DNA of 64,000 nucleotides from Mauremys mutica (lineage: Eukaryota; Chordata; Testudines; Geoemydidae). Shown here one piece after another: positions 10,111 through 20,719 of the stretch. A program made the position numbers and the translations under genes. Position 1 is the first letter of the stretch; each line of letters starts with the position of its first letter. A model generated the notes under the pieces. The model had not been told where the DNA came from and ran no database searches. It saw only the letters and a program-made list of their open reading frames with translations. Location: positions 10,097,951-10,161,950 of the forward strand of contig NC_059076.1 of NCBI RefSeq assembly GCF_020497125.1, given 5' to 3'.

Positions 10111-12080
10111 TTCAAAGAAACCTTATTGAGGTTGCAGGAACAAACCATCCCGATGTGTAGGAAGAAAAGTAAATATGGCAGGCGACCAGCTTGGCTTAAC
10201 AGTGAAATCCTTGCTCGTCTTAAACACAAAAGAACAGCTTACAAGAAGTGGAAGATTGGACAAATAACCAGGGAGGAGTATAAAAGTATTGTTCAGGCAT
10301 GCAGGTGTGAAATCAGGAAGGCCAAATCACACTTGGAGTTGCAGCTAGCCGGAGATGTTAGGAGTAACAAGAAGGGTTTCTTTAGGTATGTTAGCAACAG
10401 GAAGAAAGTCAAGGAAAGTGTGGGCCCCTTGCTGAATGAGGGAGGGAAGCTAGTGACAGAGGATGTGGAGAAAGCTAGTGTACTCAATGCTTTTTTTGCC
10501 TCTGTCTTCACAGACAAGGTCAGCTCCCAGACAGCTGCACTCTGCAGCACGGTATGGGGAGGAGGTGACCAGCTCTCTGTGGAGAAAGAAGTAGTTCGGG
10601 GCTATTTAGGAAAGCTGGACGAGCACAAGTCCATGGGGCCGGATGCGCTGCATCCGAGGGTGCTAAAGGAGTTGGCCGATGAGATTGCAGAACCATTGGC
10701 CATTATCTTTGAAAAATCATGGCGATCGGGGAGGTCCCGGATGACTGGAAAAAAGCTAATGTAGTGCCCATCTTTAAAAAAGGGAAGAAGGAAGATCCAG
10801 GGAACTACAGGCCAGTCAGTCTCACCTCAGTCCCTGGAAAAATCATGGAACAGGTCCTCAAGGAATCAATCCTGAACCACTTAAAGGAGGGGAAAGTGAT
10901 CAGGAACAGTCAGCATGGATTCACCAAGGGCAAGTCATGCCTGACTAACCTAATTGCCTTCTATGACGAGATAACCGGCTCTGTGGATGAGGGGAAAGCA
11001 GTGGATGTACTATTTCTGGACTTTAGCAAAGCTTTTGATACAGTCTCCCACAGTATTCTTGCCAGCAAGTTAAAGAAGTCTGGGCTGGATGAATGGACGG
11101 TAAGGTGGATAGAAAACTGGCTAGATGGTCGGGCTCAACGAGTAGTGATCAATGGTTCCATGTCTAGTTGGCAGCCGGTATCAAGTGGAGTGCCCCAAGG
11201 GTCGGTGCTGGGGCCGGTTTTGTTCAATATCTTCATTAACGATCTGGAAGATGGTGTGGACTGCACCCTTAGCAAGTTTGCAGATGCCACTAAACTGGGA
11301 GGAGTGGTTGACACGCTGGAGGGTAGGGCTAGGATACAGAGGGACCTAGACAAATTAGAGGATTGGGCCAAAAGAAATATGATGAGGTTCAACAAGGACA
11401 AGTGCAGAGTCCTGCACTTAGGATGGAAGAATCCCATGCACTGCTACAGACTAGGGACCGAATGGCTGGGCAGCAGTTCTGCAGAAAAGGACCTAGGGGT
11501 TACGGTGGACGAAAAGCTGAATATGAGTCAACAGTGTGCCCTTGTTGCCAAGAAGGCTAATGGCATTTTGGGTTGTATAAGTAGGGGCATTTCCAGCAGA
11601 TCAAGGGATGTGGTAATTCCCCTCTACTCAGCGCTGGTGAGGCCTCATTTGGAGTACTGTGTCCAGTTTTGGGCCCCACACTACAAGAAGGATGTGGATA
11701 AATTGGAGAGAGTCCAGCGGAGGGCAACAAAAATGATTAGGGGGCTGGAGCACATGACTTATGAGGAGAGGCTGAGGGAACTGGGATTGTTTAGTCCGCA
11801 GAAGAGAAGAATGAGGGGGGATTTGATAGCTGCTTTCAACTACCTGAAAGGGGGTTCCAAAGAGGATGGATCTAGACTGTTCTCAGTGGTAGAAGATGAC
11901 AGAACAAGGAGTAATGGTCTCAAGTTGCAGAGGGGGAGGTTTAGGCTGGATATTAGGAAAAACTTTTTCACTAGTAGGGTGGTGAAGAACTGGAATGGGT
12001 TACCTAGGGAGGTAGTGGAATCTCCTTCCTTAGAGGTTTTTAAGGTCAGGCTTGACAAAGCCCTGGCTGGGATGATTTAG
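10111..12080 (+). pseudogene. CR1 ORF2 (inner copy): one frameshift and a mutated RT active site
   Basis: Apart from one lesion, this ORF2 segment is open for almost 2 kb. It covers the linker (PAWLNSEILARLKHKRTAYK), the RT and the C-terminal domain through the stop at 12080. A 1-base loss in the G run near 10727-10731 shifts frame between FEKSWRSG and [11 protein letters not shown]. The RT shows [14 protein letters not shown] with the first catalytic Asp, [16 protein letters not shown], and then FADATKLGG where the family has FADDTKL. The second Asp of the catalytic pair is therefore Ala, one base change from Asp. The protein would be inactive even if the frame were whole. The open length suggests a younger insertion than its host element. 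Confidence 0.9.
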
Positions 12081-12170
12081 TTGGGTTTGGTCCTGCTTTG
12101 AGCAGGGGGTTGGACTAGATGACCTCCTGAGGTCCCTTCCAACCCTGAGATTCTATGATTCTATGATTCT
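10111..12170 (+). mobile_element. CR1 LINE (inner), 5'-truncated, nested in the outer CR1
   Basis: It starts within the endonuclease/RT linker and ends with the tandem 3' terminus ATTCTATGATTCTATGATTCT. AAGGAC occurs at 10105-10110 and again at 12171-12176, a perfect 6-bp target-site duplication that lies in the outer CR1's own RT coding sequence. The 3' UTR (from about 12081) is almost identical to the tails at 4823-5028 and 21475-22043, so these three copies come from one CR1 lineage. Confidence 0.95.
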
Positions 12171-12354
12171 AAGGACAAATGCAAAGTCCTCCACTTAGGA
12201 AGGAACAATCAGTGGCCCACATACACAATGGGAAATGACTGCCTAGGAAGGAGTACTGTGGAAAGGGATCTGGGGGTCATAGTGGACCACCAGCTAAGTA
12301 TGAGTCAACAATGTAACACTGTTGCAAAAAAAAGCGAACATCATTCCAGGATGT

Positions 12355-12827
12355 TGTGGCAGGGCTGGGGTAAACCCCTGGAATGCCCTGCTAAAATGCT
12401 GGCTAAGCCCTGCTTTCTGGTAGGGAGGCCATGGGCGGGGGCCCAGCAGTCAGCAGAGAGCCCTGCTGCCGGCCCTAATGAGGGCTGGCTCACTGCTATG
12501 AGTTGAGTTAAGTAGCGACAGCTGGGCTGAGGAGGAGGAGGGTTATAAAAGCCCAGAGGAAAGCTCAGTGAGGAGGCTAGCTGAGGATGGGGTAGGAGGG
12601 TTACATCTCTGTCCTCTCACCAGGGGAAAAGAGCCTCATGGGCCAGGAGACCCTGGGAAGGGGCTGACTGGGGATGGCTGTTGGGGGGGGAAAGGAGACA
12701 ACACGGTTGCACTGTAAATAAAGACACAAGGGTGAGGCAATGAAGGAGGCGTGGGGACTCTTTATTTTAACCAGCCAGCACAGGCCACAGGCACGAGAAA
12801 GGGGAAACCTGTATGGACCCTGTGACA
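12355..12827 (+). mobile_element. Solo LTR inserted in the outer CR1
   Basis: The 473-bp sequence starts TGTGGCAGGG and ends CCCTGTGACA, giving TG...CA ends and imperfect terminal inverted repeats. It is flanked by a perfect 5-bp duplication GATGT (12350-12354 and 12828-12832). It has a TATA-like TTATAAAAGC near 12542 and an AATAAA signal near 12717. No internal retroviral genes remain, so it is the product of recombination between two LTRs. The parent may be an endogenous retrovirus or a Gypsy element; 5-bp duplications fit either. The orientation follows the TATA-then-AATAAA order. Confidence 0.85.
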
Positions 12828-13411
12828 GATGTATTAGCAGGAGTATTGTAAGCAAGACACGAGAAGTAATTCCTCCGCTCTACTCTGCGCTGATTAGGCC
12901 TCAACTGGAGTATTGTGTCCAGTTCTGGGCACCACATTTCAGGGAAGATGTGGATGAATTGGAGAAAGTCCAGAGAAGAGCAACAAAAATGATTAAAGGT
13001 CTAGAAAACATGGCGTATGATAGAAGATTGAAAAAATTGGGTTTGTTTAGTCTGGAGAAGAGAAGACTGAGAGGGGACATGATAACAGTTTTCAAGTACA
13101 TAAAAGGTTGTTTCAAGGAGGAGGGAGAGAAATTGTTCTTCTTAACCTCTGAGGAGAGGACTAAAAGCAATGGGCTTAAATTGCAGCAAGGGCTGTTTAG
13201 GTTGGACATTAGGAAAAACTTCCTATCTGTCAGAGTGGTTAAGCACTGGAATAAATTGCCTAGGGAGGTTGTGGAATCTCCATCATTGAGGATTTTTAAG
13301 AGCAGGTTGGACAAACACCTGTCGGGATGGTCTAGATAATAGTTTTGCCTTGAGTGCAGGGGACTGGACTAGATGACCTCTCAAGGTCCCTTCCAGTCTG
13401 ACGATTCTATG

Positions 13412-13504
13412 TGACTTGCTCAGATTCATTTAGGATGTTTATGGCAGAGCTAGGAATGAAACCCGGCTCTCGTGAGTACAGTGTCTTAGCCACAAGACAG
13501 TCCT
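13412..13504 (-). repeat. MIR-like SINE, head and core part (split copy)
   Basis: Read on the minus strand, a tRNA-like head (TGTCTTGTGGCTAAGACACTG, then a B-box-like GGGTTTCATTCC) is followed by the core (CTAGCTCTGCC ... TGAGCAAGTCA). It continues at 6477-6430 once the 6.9-kb CR1 is removed. MIR-type SINEs are tRNA-derived, transcribed by RNA polymerase III, and ancient in amniotes. Confidence 0.7.
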
Positions 13505-15423
13505 TCCTTTAAGAGTATAATTAAGAGATTAAATCAATATGAACTTCTAAACATTGAAGAAATCTATTCTTATAACCTGCAGGCAAAATGATTGCATCTG
13601 AGAATCCTCCAATATTGAATGGGAGCCATTTCAAGCTTCCTATTCCGATCCTTTCATTTTAGCTATGCTGAGCCTCGGAAGCTGCCAGATTAATCTTTGA
13701 AGGAATAAATATGCAGAGAGATATGGAATCTCAGAATCCATTTCCACTGTAATTGAAAAACTTCATGTGTGATTTAGAGAGCTTTTATTGTTAGTGAAGA
13801 GCTTGAATACACCTTCTCTAGTAACTTTGTATCTGTCTCCTGTTCCCCAAACTTCCAACCCTTCTTGCACTGGGGGAATACGATAAATTATTGCAAACAA
13901 AGGAACTACAGTCTTAAGGTACAATGCCTTTATAGGAAGAGATCTTTTGTTTGCTAGTCGTTTCTTCTAGGAAGTCACATACCTGTAAATATCATAAGAA
14001 ATTTTATCATATATATAGAGCAAAAATATATACATCAAAAGACAAGGTTGGAGTGGGGTGGTGGAGGGGGAGCAAAGGCATATTTAGGCCTGGTATAAGC
14101 CTGCTGTGATTTTTCTTTTTTTAGTCTGTTCTGATAACATTTAACAGTTTAAGCATACATAGAATTATGGATGTGTAAGCAAGTGCAGAGTAATCATTTT
14201 TGTGGGCAAAACAAAAGGCAGAGTAACCATAAAGCTGGAAAAGACCAGTCTGAGTTAGCACAAACCTTGTACTGATGGGGTGGAGAATTCTTGGAGAAAT
14301 AAGAAACTAACCCATATGCCTAAGAAGAGATAAGTTACACATAGTCAGCCTGTGCAAAGGAAGTTGAAACTGTGTATTGTGCAGCGATGGATGCAACTGT
14401 GTGTGAGACTGTCCTGATGAGCTTCCGACTTGTGAGTAACCGGATCATTACTTAATGCGTGTTTTTTGCCTTAACAATGATTTATTAGACCCATTTGCGG
14501 AGTAGCAAATCTCAGTTCAATATTAAGATCTGCTGCTGTATGAGCCTCTGAACCATTATGCTCCCGTTACCAAATAACAGGGAGTAACTCCAACTGCCCA
14601 CTGCATTGTAAGGGCCAGATCCCAACTTGCACCTGGTTGCGGGGGAGGAAAATTCCCTCTGTTAGGGAACTTGCTGGTTGTTCTCTCTCAACCTGATATA
14701 AGATGGGGATCCAGATCCCGGGTTTTGCATAACTTCTGATTTCATGTGATGGGCTAGAGGGCAGATCCTTCTGCATGGAGCCCCTGTATCTCTCCTGTAG
14801 CTCTCTGTCACCATGCTATATCTGCAGACTTAAATATACACCCCAGGACCATGGGCTGGTATGGTACAAGGGTTGTGGGTGAGAGTTGCAAGACTCACAA
14901 GGGCTGTAATGAGGGTTCGTGTCTACTCTGGGCATAATCCAGAACCCATTTGAGTATTTCAGTTGACTTCAATAACCTTTGGATCAGACCATTTGTGAGG
15001 TGTGCAGGGGAAGATGCTTTACCCCTGCGCCTTCAGCAGAACTACCATAATCCTACCCAGGAAGGCTGGGCTGGGGAACCATATTCAGATAGTTCTCATG
15101 TGCACTCAATTCCTTGTGTTGAACTAGAGGCAAAGCTGTAGTTTGTAAGAGGTGCACAGCTGAGAGATGCCATGGGTTCGATAAACTGCATGGAGGATGG
15201 AGTCGGGATGGTGGACTACTGAATGTACAGGCATGATTTGCCTTTTCATGGAAGTGAGGAAAACTTTCATATCGTGGAGATTGAAGCTTCTTCCTCTAAC
15301 ATTTCATTTCCCCTTTTTGTTTGAAAAACACCTAGATAATTCCATACAAAAATGGCACAAGAAAATGGTAAAGTTGCGTGGCTAAACGTGAGGAATAACA
15401 GAGTTTAAAGTGATACATGTAAC
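13505..15423. other. Unassigned sequence
   Basis: I see no gene or clear interspersed repeat. It contains short A/T-rich stretches (for example near 14005-14035) and a few short open frames (14567-14776, 14950-15141, 15197-15385) with no recognisable domain. Confidence 0.5.
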
Positions 15424-15715
15424 TGTGAAGCTGCCCCCTCCAGGGTGTGCACCATGAAACACATGAATTAAGGACATTTTGCGCTGCCCAAGTTCTTAAT
15501 GGCCAGAAGGGAACTTCCCTGTTGGAGGGCAGCTCCCTGCTGGCGAAAGGGTACCATTTATGAGTCCTTCCCCATTGGCCTAATCCCTCAAGGTATAAGG
15601 GTAATGTTGGGGGGACAGAATGATCATGTCTGGGGTGGGAAGAAAGTGCAGTGGAGTAGAGCTTTTATTACACTTGTTCACCACTGATGTAGCGTCCATT
15701 AAAGAATCCGTGTCA
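15424..15715 (+). mobile_element. Candidate solo LTR
   Basis: The 292-bp sequence begins TGTGAAGCTGCC and ends CCGTGTCA. It contains a TATA-like AAGGTATAAGGG near 15590 and an ATTAAA signal near 15699. The flanks GTAAC and GTTGC are only partly alike, so no firm target duplication is seen. The layout suits an LTR, but it could be coincidence. Confidence 0.4.
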
Positions 15716-16200
15716 GTTGCATAGCGGTTACTCTAAATATCATTGGGGTTGGGGCTAGCGCATACCAGCCCTAAGAATCAGGGAGCCTTTCCTCCTCGGC
15801 AGAGGAAAGAATCTGGCCAAGATCTTTTATTGTATTTTATTTTTTAAATAATATTTTGTTTCTGGACAACTTTTTGTCTCCAAGCTTAGATACCCCAATA
15901 TACCCTCACAACGTGATTCCCTTCATTTAGCCATAAACTGCATGTCTTTGGGCATGTGGGAAATATACTGAGATTTTCTGTTTCATTGAAATGATTCCTA
16001 GGGGAAATGTGTCAAATCTCTATAAAGACATCAAAATGTGTCACTTTTTTTGCCATTAGTTTATTTTAAACGCAGCCTTTCTAAACAGCAGCAGGCAATT
16101 GTTTTACAGTGCTCATTTCCATATCACAAACCTATTCATGAAGGGTTTGCTCAGATGGCACTGAAGTCAGTGAGAGTCTTTCCATCAACTCATTAGTATT
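15716..16200. other. Unassigned sequence
   Basis: No gene or repeat is recognised. A/T-rich tracts lie near 15832-15860. Confidence 0.5.
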
Positions 16201-16450
16201 TGTATTAGAGTAGACCCCAGCTGAGCCTGGAGCCCCACTGTGCTAGGCACTAGTACACGCATATATAGAGAGAGAATCACTGCCCTGAAGAACTGAGGAT
16301 CAAACAGAGATAGACTATGGGTGGGAGAGGACCCAGACATGTAAAATGACTTGCCCAGGGTCATTCAGCAGGCCAGCAGCAAAGCCAGGAATAGAAACGA
16401 GGCCTCTTGACTGCTAGATCTATCCACTAGGTCATAGTGATGGGATTTGG
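16201..16450 (-). repeat. MIR-like SINE, nearly full length
   Basis: On the minus strand: a tRNA-like head (GACCTAGTGGATAGATCTAG), a degenerate B box (GTTTCTATTCC), the core (CTGGCCTGCTGAATGACCCT then GGGCAAGTCA) and a tail ending in TCTAATACAAATA. The tail matches the copies at 42348-42462 and 63028-63256, so all three belong to one SINE family. Confidence 0.75.
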
Positions 16451-17232
16451 GCCAAGCCCTAGTACTAGAGATGGCAGAACCAGGTGTGCAAATTAGAGAA
16501 AGTGAGTCAACAGAATTGCAATCTGGTCCATGATAAAAATTAGTACCAGGAAAAAGGATGTGCAAGAAGTATTTATCTGTACATTTAGAAATTGATGTTT
16601 TTCACAGTCGCTAATACAGAGAAGCATCACCATCCAAAGCTTTATAATTAGATGTTCGGTATTAATGCTGTCTTACAAAATGACATTTTAAAATGTGAGA
16701 TGTCCTAGTGTGATGTGGTTGGTGAAGAACTCCTAGCAGGTTTGTTCAGTGGGAGTTAATTGCGGGGGGTTAAACCTCTCTTCAGATGGCAGCTTTCATC
16801 CAAGTCATTCTCTAAGCATAATTTATACCTTACCACTGGGAAAAAACCCACCAATTATATTCTGTCTGCATGTATATTAATAACATGAATAACTAGAGTC
16901 ACCAAAATATTGGTATCATTAGCGTTGCTCTATAGATAACCCTAAAGATATAGTGTGATTTTTTAGCAGGCTCCATGATTTATTAGCTTAGCTATTCCCA
17001 GCTGATAAAATAAGTGCGTTGTCCACTCTCACTCTTTTTTTCCTGTGTATCATGGATGGGGTTTTAACAGATCCCGAGGAAGTAGGCAGGCAAATCAATC
17101 CCATTGCATTTAAATTACAAACCTGTAATTTACCAGATTACGGCTGTGATCGTACTCCCATCAAAGTCGATAGTGAAACTTCATTAACTTTAGTGTAAAT
17201 TCAGTGTAAGCCTAGTTTGACATTGGTACCGT
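16451..17232. other. Unassigned sequence
   Basis: No gene, RNA or repeat family is recognised in this stretch. Confidence 0.5.
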
Positions 17233-17470
17233 GCATAGAGCTGGTTAAATTTTTTCTGATGAAATGTTTTTTTCTGTCAGAAAATGCAGTTCTGTCACAA
17301 TCAAAACATTTTGCAGGAGTATGTCCATTTGGACAGAATTTTATTTAGAAAAAAGCATGAATGGAGCATTCAGTTAAGGTTCAAACATGCCATTTTGACC
17401 CTCTTTTTTTTTTTGAACAAAATGTTCCAGCTCTCTGTTTTGAAGTGACTTTGTTCCTTTTTAAAAATTA
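17233..17470. repeat. A/T-rich interspersed repeat (AGAGCTGGTT...AAACATTTT type)
   Basis: The segment opens AGAGCTGGTTAAATTTTTTC and has several AAAATGTTTT-like and TTTCTGTCAGAAAATG-like inverted pieces. Similar text occurs near 19030-19220, 27400-27480, 36840-37010 and 59960-60170. I cannot assign a class. The grouping rests on shared wording and low-complexity composition, so it is tentative. Confidence 0.35.
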
Positions 17471-17608
17471 AATTATTCTAATAGCTGAAAGCTTGTGTTG
17501 TCTCACAAGTAGAATGAATAAAGTCATGTTTGTAAATAACTAAATAAAGGGCCAAAAATGAACATAGAAAATTGATGGAAACAGCACAAATTGCAGTGAT
17601 TGAATCTA

Positions 17609-18425
17609 GAATCATAGAACCATAGGGTTAGAAGGGACCACCAGGGTCATCTAGTCTCACCCCATGCGAAGATGCAGCACTTGTGTCTAAACCACCCAAG
17701 ACAGATGGCTATCCCGCCTCTTCTTGAAAACCTCCAGTGAAGGAGCTTCTACAACTTCCCTAGGGGCTTTTTCCGTTGTCCTACTGTTCTTACAGTTAGG
17801 AAGTTTCTTTTCCCCTAAGATTTAATCTAAATCTGCTATGCTGCTACATTGCTTCTTGTCCTGCCTTCTGCAGCAAGATGGAACAACTTTTCTCTATCTA
17901 TTTTATTGCAGCCTTTCATTAAAGACCACTGTAATGTCCCCCCTTAATCTCCACTTTTCCAAACTAAACATACCCAGTTCCTTCAGCCTTTGCTCATATG
18001 CTCATCTCTTTGATCATCTTTGTCGCTTGCCTCTGGATCCTATCCAGTTTCGCTACATCCTTTCTATACATTGGTGTACAAAATTGGACATACAACTCCT
18101 ACTGAGGCCTAACTACCACTGAGCAGTACTATCAGCTCCCATGACTTGCATGCGCTGCCTCTGTTAATGCAACTTAAAATTGCATTTGCTTTTTTTGCAA
18201 TAGCATCGCATCGTTGACTTGTGTTGAGGCACCACCACAACTCCCAGATCCTTCTCAGCAGTGCTGCTGCCAAGCCAGTTATCCCCCAATCTGTATTTGT
18301 GCATTTGGCTTTTCTTCCCTAAATACAGCACCTTACATTTGTTTTCTGTTGAATTTCATTTTGTTGTCTATAGTCCAAGTCTCCAATTTATGAAGATCCT
18401 TCTGAAGTTTAACTCAGGTGATATT
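17609..18425 (-). mobile_element. CR1 LINE 3' part
   Basis: On the minus strand this covers the RT C-terminal region, the rest of ORF2 and the 3' UTR, ending at the low-coordinate side with a CTATGGTTCTATGATTCT-type terminus. Degenerate coding text matching the CR1 C-terminal domain (equivalent to ARPHFEYC, RRQATKMIKEMS and similar) can be followed but is full of stops, so this is an old copy. The 5' truncation near 18425 is approximate. Confidence 0.85.
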
Positions 18426-18505
18426 CTAAAGAAAAAGAGCTCTTAGCCCTTCTTGTAGCTGTTTCCATTGCTTCACACTTACTCAGACATTTTAGGCTTC
18501 AGCGA
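18421..18505. repeat. Diverged repeat unit, copy 1
   Basis: A segment with AAAAAGAGCTCTTAGCCC, TGTTTCCATTGCTTCA and TTTTAGGCTTCA recurs, diverged, at 18927-19010 about 500 bp away. The class is unknown. It may be two fragments of one older repeat. Confidence 0.4.
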
Positions 18506-18926
18506 TGTTTGGGATTATTGTACGTGCTAGTTGTTCGGTTGTGTTGTGTTGGGAGAGTTGTGTGGATTTGTGCAGGTGGCAAACAAGATGTGTACTGTGG
18601 TGAGGAACTATCTGTGTTTGTGGTTATTGTGTGTTCTAGTTGTGTTCCTGTGTGTGCTTTTGAAGACCCCTAGTAGTTGGGCCAAGGAATCCACCATCTG
18701 TGCAGACTCCCTTATATAACCAATGAAATTGTTGCATCATAATTAGCTGTAACATAAGGGTGGTGATTGGTTGAGTTACCTCTGCTATCACAATAGTTTA
18801 GAACTGTTGGAATGGCATAGATACACGTCTTGCTGTTGCACAGGTGTAATTTGTAAAGTCAGAATGGCTGAGACCTTAACAATTGGCTGGTAACACATCA
18901 GTGGTGAGTCAACCTGGTGCTATCTT
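18506..18926. other. Unassigned GT-rich sequence
   Basis: The 18520-18660 part is rich in GTG/TGT on the plus strand. No gene or repeat family is recognised. Confidence 0.45.
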
Positions 18927-19010
18927 AAACAAAAAGAGCTCTGAACCATACTTGAGTCTGTTTCCATCACTTCAGGCTGGCTGTACAGACAGTCTAGGCT
19001 TCACAGCAAC
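18927..19010. repeat. Diverged repeat unit, copy 2
   Basis: This is a direct-orientation partner of 18421-18505, with AAAAAGAGCTCTGAACC, TGTTTCCATCACTTCA and TCTAGGCTTCACAGC. It leads straight into A/T-rich sequence of the type seen at 17233-17470. Confidence 0.4.
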
Positions 19011-19029
19011 ATGCAGGATGACAGTCCTG

Positions 19030-19220
19030 GAATTTTATGCTGATAAAATACAAAAGCGAAAAACAGAACAAAACATCTTGATTTTGTTGAAACAGAATGT
19101 TTTGATTGACACCAAATGAATTTAATTTAGTGGGAAATGTCGACCTTTTTGGTTGTGTTCTGATTCACAATGAAAACAGTTTTTTAAATGTTGGGATTTC
19201 CTGCAGAATGGAAATTGTGA
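19030..19220. repeat. A/T-rich interspersed repeat, possible copy
   Basis: AAAACAGAACAAAACATC followed by GAAACAGAATGTTTTG and AATGGAAATTGTGAATG resembles the A/T-rich family at 17233-17470. Composition may explain part of the similarity. Confidence 0.3.
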
Positions 19221-19450
19221 ATGTGGAGGCCAAAAATTAATTAATAAAGGTTTAAAGAAATTTTAATGTATGTTAGCTAATTAGCAAAAGTTAAAATGTA
19301 ACCTGTATTTTATAAAATATTTGGTACAGAGTAAATTGTGTAAAAAGTTGTTACGACCTTGTAAATTGCAGTTTTGTTTTTTGTTTTAGTATTGCAGACA
19401 AATAAAATAAAGTTTTTCTTCGACATGAATTTCAACTAAGCTGTAACTGT

Positions 19451-19741
19451 GGGCTTCTCTACACTACCTGCCAGATAGGCGGGCAGTAATCGATCCAAAG
19501 AGGATTAATTTATCGTGTCTACTAGAGACGCGATAAATCGACTGCTGAGCGCTCTCCCGTTGACTCCAGAATGAGGAGCGCAAGCAGAATCAACAGGAGA
19601 GCGTCAGCTGTTGACTTACCGCAGTGAAGACACCACAGTAAGTAGATTAAGTACTAAAGATCTAATCACTTCAGCTACCCTATTCACATAGCTGAAGTTG
19701 CTTATCTTAGATCGACCCCGCGTGGTAGTGTAGACAAGCCC
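19451..19741. mobile_element. Terminal-inverted-repeat MITE (ATCGAT-rich family), copy 1
   Basis: This 291-bp element has inverted ends GGGCTTCTCTACACTACC and GGTAGTGTAGACAAGCCC. Inside it are paired AATCGAT / TTTATCGTGTCTACTAGAGAC / GCGATAAATCGA pieces that would fold into a hairpin, and a TTCAGCTA...TAGCTGAAGTTG inverted pair near the right end. A second copy in the opposite orientation is at 33115-33405. There is no transposase. I could not find a convincing target duplication, so the superfamily is left open. Confidence 0.75.
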
Positions 19742-20719
19742 TTTCAGTCTACACTTTGGCTACAGCTGGGGTAATAATGGTTTGTTTTTGGTTCATTGGC
19801 AATTTAAAAAAAATGAAAACATAGTTTTGGTTTGGGTGGAACAGACAATGAAAATTTTCAAAATTTTCACTGTGATCACATTAGCAAGTTGGAGTTTAGT
19901 TCAGCACTTTCTGTCCTGTTATCTCTTCAGGGTGATTATTGGGTTTACCAGTTACCAGTCAGCTTTCACAAAGCATAGTACATTTATAGGGCAAAACCAT
20001 TATGGAAAAAACATAAAATAATAAACAGTTCACACACACTAAGCTTACCAGCTGTCACCCTTCACCCTCAGAGGATCCTTGGAAGTCCTTACACACAGTA
20101 CTGTATGTGAGGGTAAACTGAGTTTACCCACTCTTATTTGGGGAATATGGAGTTGTTTGTAAGTTACTCCTCTACTTCAGTCACCACTGCACCATTGTTT
20201 ACACAAGTTTGGTAGCTCTTTGTTTGTCTCCTATTGAGTCACGCTGACTCTTAATACAATTTTCGGACCTTTGTCTCCCAGGCCTCCTGAGCCAGGTAGA
20301 ACACGTGGCAAAACCTTAAGGGACTGGGTATCTGCATAACCAGCATTAGGAATTTGCATTAATCATCCCCTAGTGATTCCACAGAGAACAAGCACAGTGA
20401 GCTAGGAACACAGATACATATCAATTATTAATACAATAGTCTATGAATGTCCCAGGTGCCCGTCATGCCTGGCACATCCCAATATCATATTTTTCAGTTT
20501 CCACACTTTCAAGGTCTCACATCTGTCAGTGTGAACTCTCAGCTTTGCCACTATAATTCCCCAATCCCAGGAGATTGTTATGCAGAGCTGGGGATAGTTC
20601 CTGTCCATTTATCTGGCATTATAGTCCCAGACTTCAAATACTTACAGTAAACCAATTGACAGGAAAAATTTTCCAGGCTCTCCTGCTTCCTGAGAAGTGA
20701 CATTGCTGGCTAGGGGGTG
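19742..20719. other. Unassigned sequence
   Basis: No gene or clear repeat is seen. Short open frames at 19782-20021 and 20447-20650 carry no recognisable domain. The right half may belong to the LTR-like sequence that follows. Confidence 0.45.

Larger units (their letters stand above)
8128..13339 (+). pseudogene. CR1 ORF2 (outer copy): endonuclease, RT and C-terminal domain, split by two insertions
   Basis: Domains in order: an APE-type endonuclease (8128-8589, then 8652-8840) with [26 protein letters not shown] and finally SDHEMIEL; the linker (8930-9200); the RT from 9202, with NSQHGFVKNKS and VHLDFSKAFHTLSHD; and, after the two inserts, the C-terminal domain at 12833-13339 ([21 protein letters not shown]). 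Stops and frameshifts occur near 8587, 8640, 8838, 9425 and 9740. The expected FADD box near 9985 has decayed to VVDP, so this RT is dead by substitution as well as by frameshift. The sequence either side of the inserted CR1 (NKD before, KDKCK after) and of the LTR rejoins cleanly. Confidence 0.88.
6478..13411 (+). mobile_element. Full-length CR1 LINE (outer), interrupted by a second CR1 and a solo LTR
   Basis: This copy has a 5' UTR, ORF1 (coiled coil plus esterase), ORF2 (endonuclease, RT and C-terminal domain) and a 3' end at GACGATTCTATG. Without its inserts (10111-12176 and 12355-12832) it would be about 4.4 kb, which is full length for CR1. Full-length copies are rare because most CR1 insertions are 5'-truncated. 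The element landed inside a MIR-like SINE. Both ORFs carry stops and frameshifts, so it is an old, dead copy. Confidence 0.9.

Noticed and set aside
12355..12827. The solo LTRs as evidence of a nearby intact endogenous retrovirus
   Set aside because: No gag, pol or env of retroviral type was found next to any of the solo LTRs. The only LTR-element genes in the window are Gypsy-type and broken.
18531..18719. Cys/Val/Leu-rich 62-codon frame resembling a small membrane or secreted peptide
   Set aside because: It arises from GTG/TGT-rich simple sequence rather than a gene.
19443..19749. An 8-bp target duplication around the MITE at 19451-19741
   Set aside because: GTAACTGT and TTTCAGTC do not match, so no superfamily was claimed for this element.
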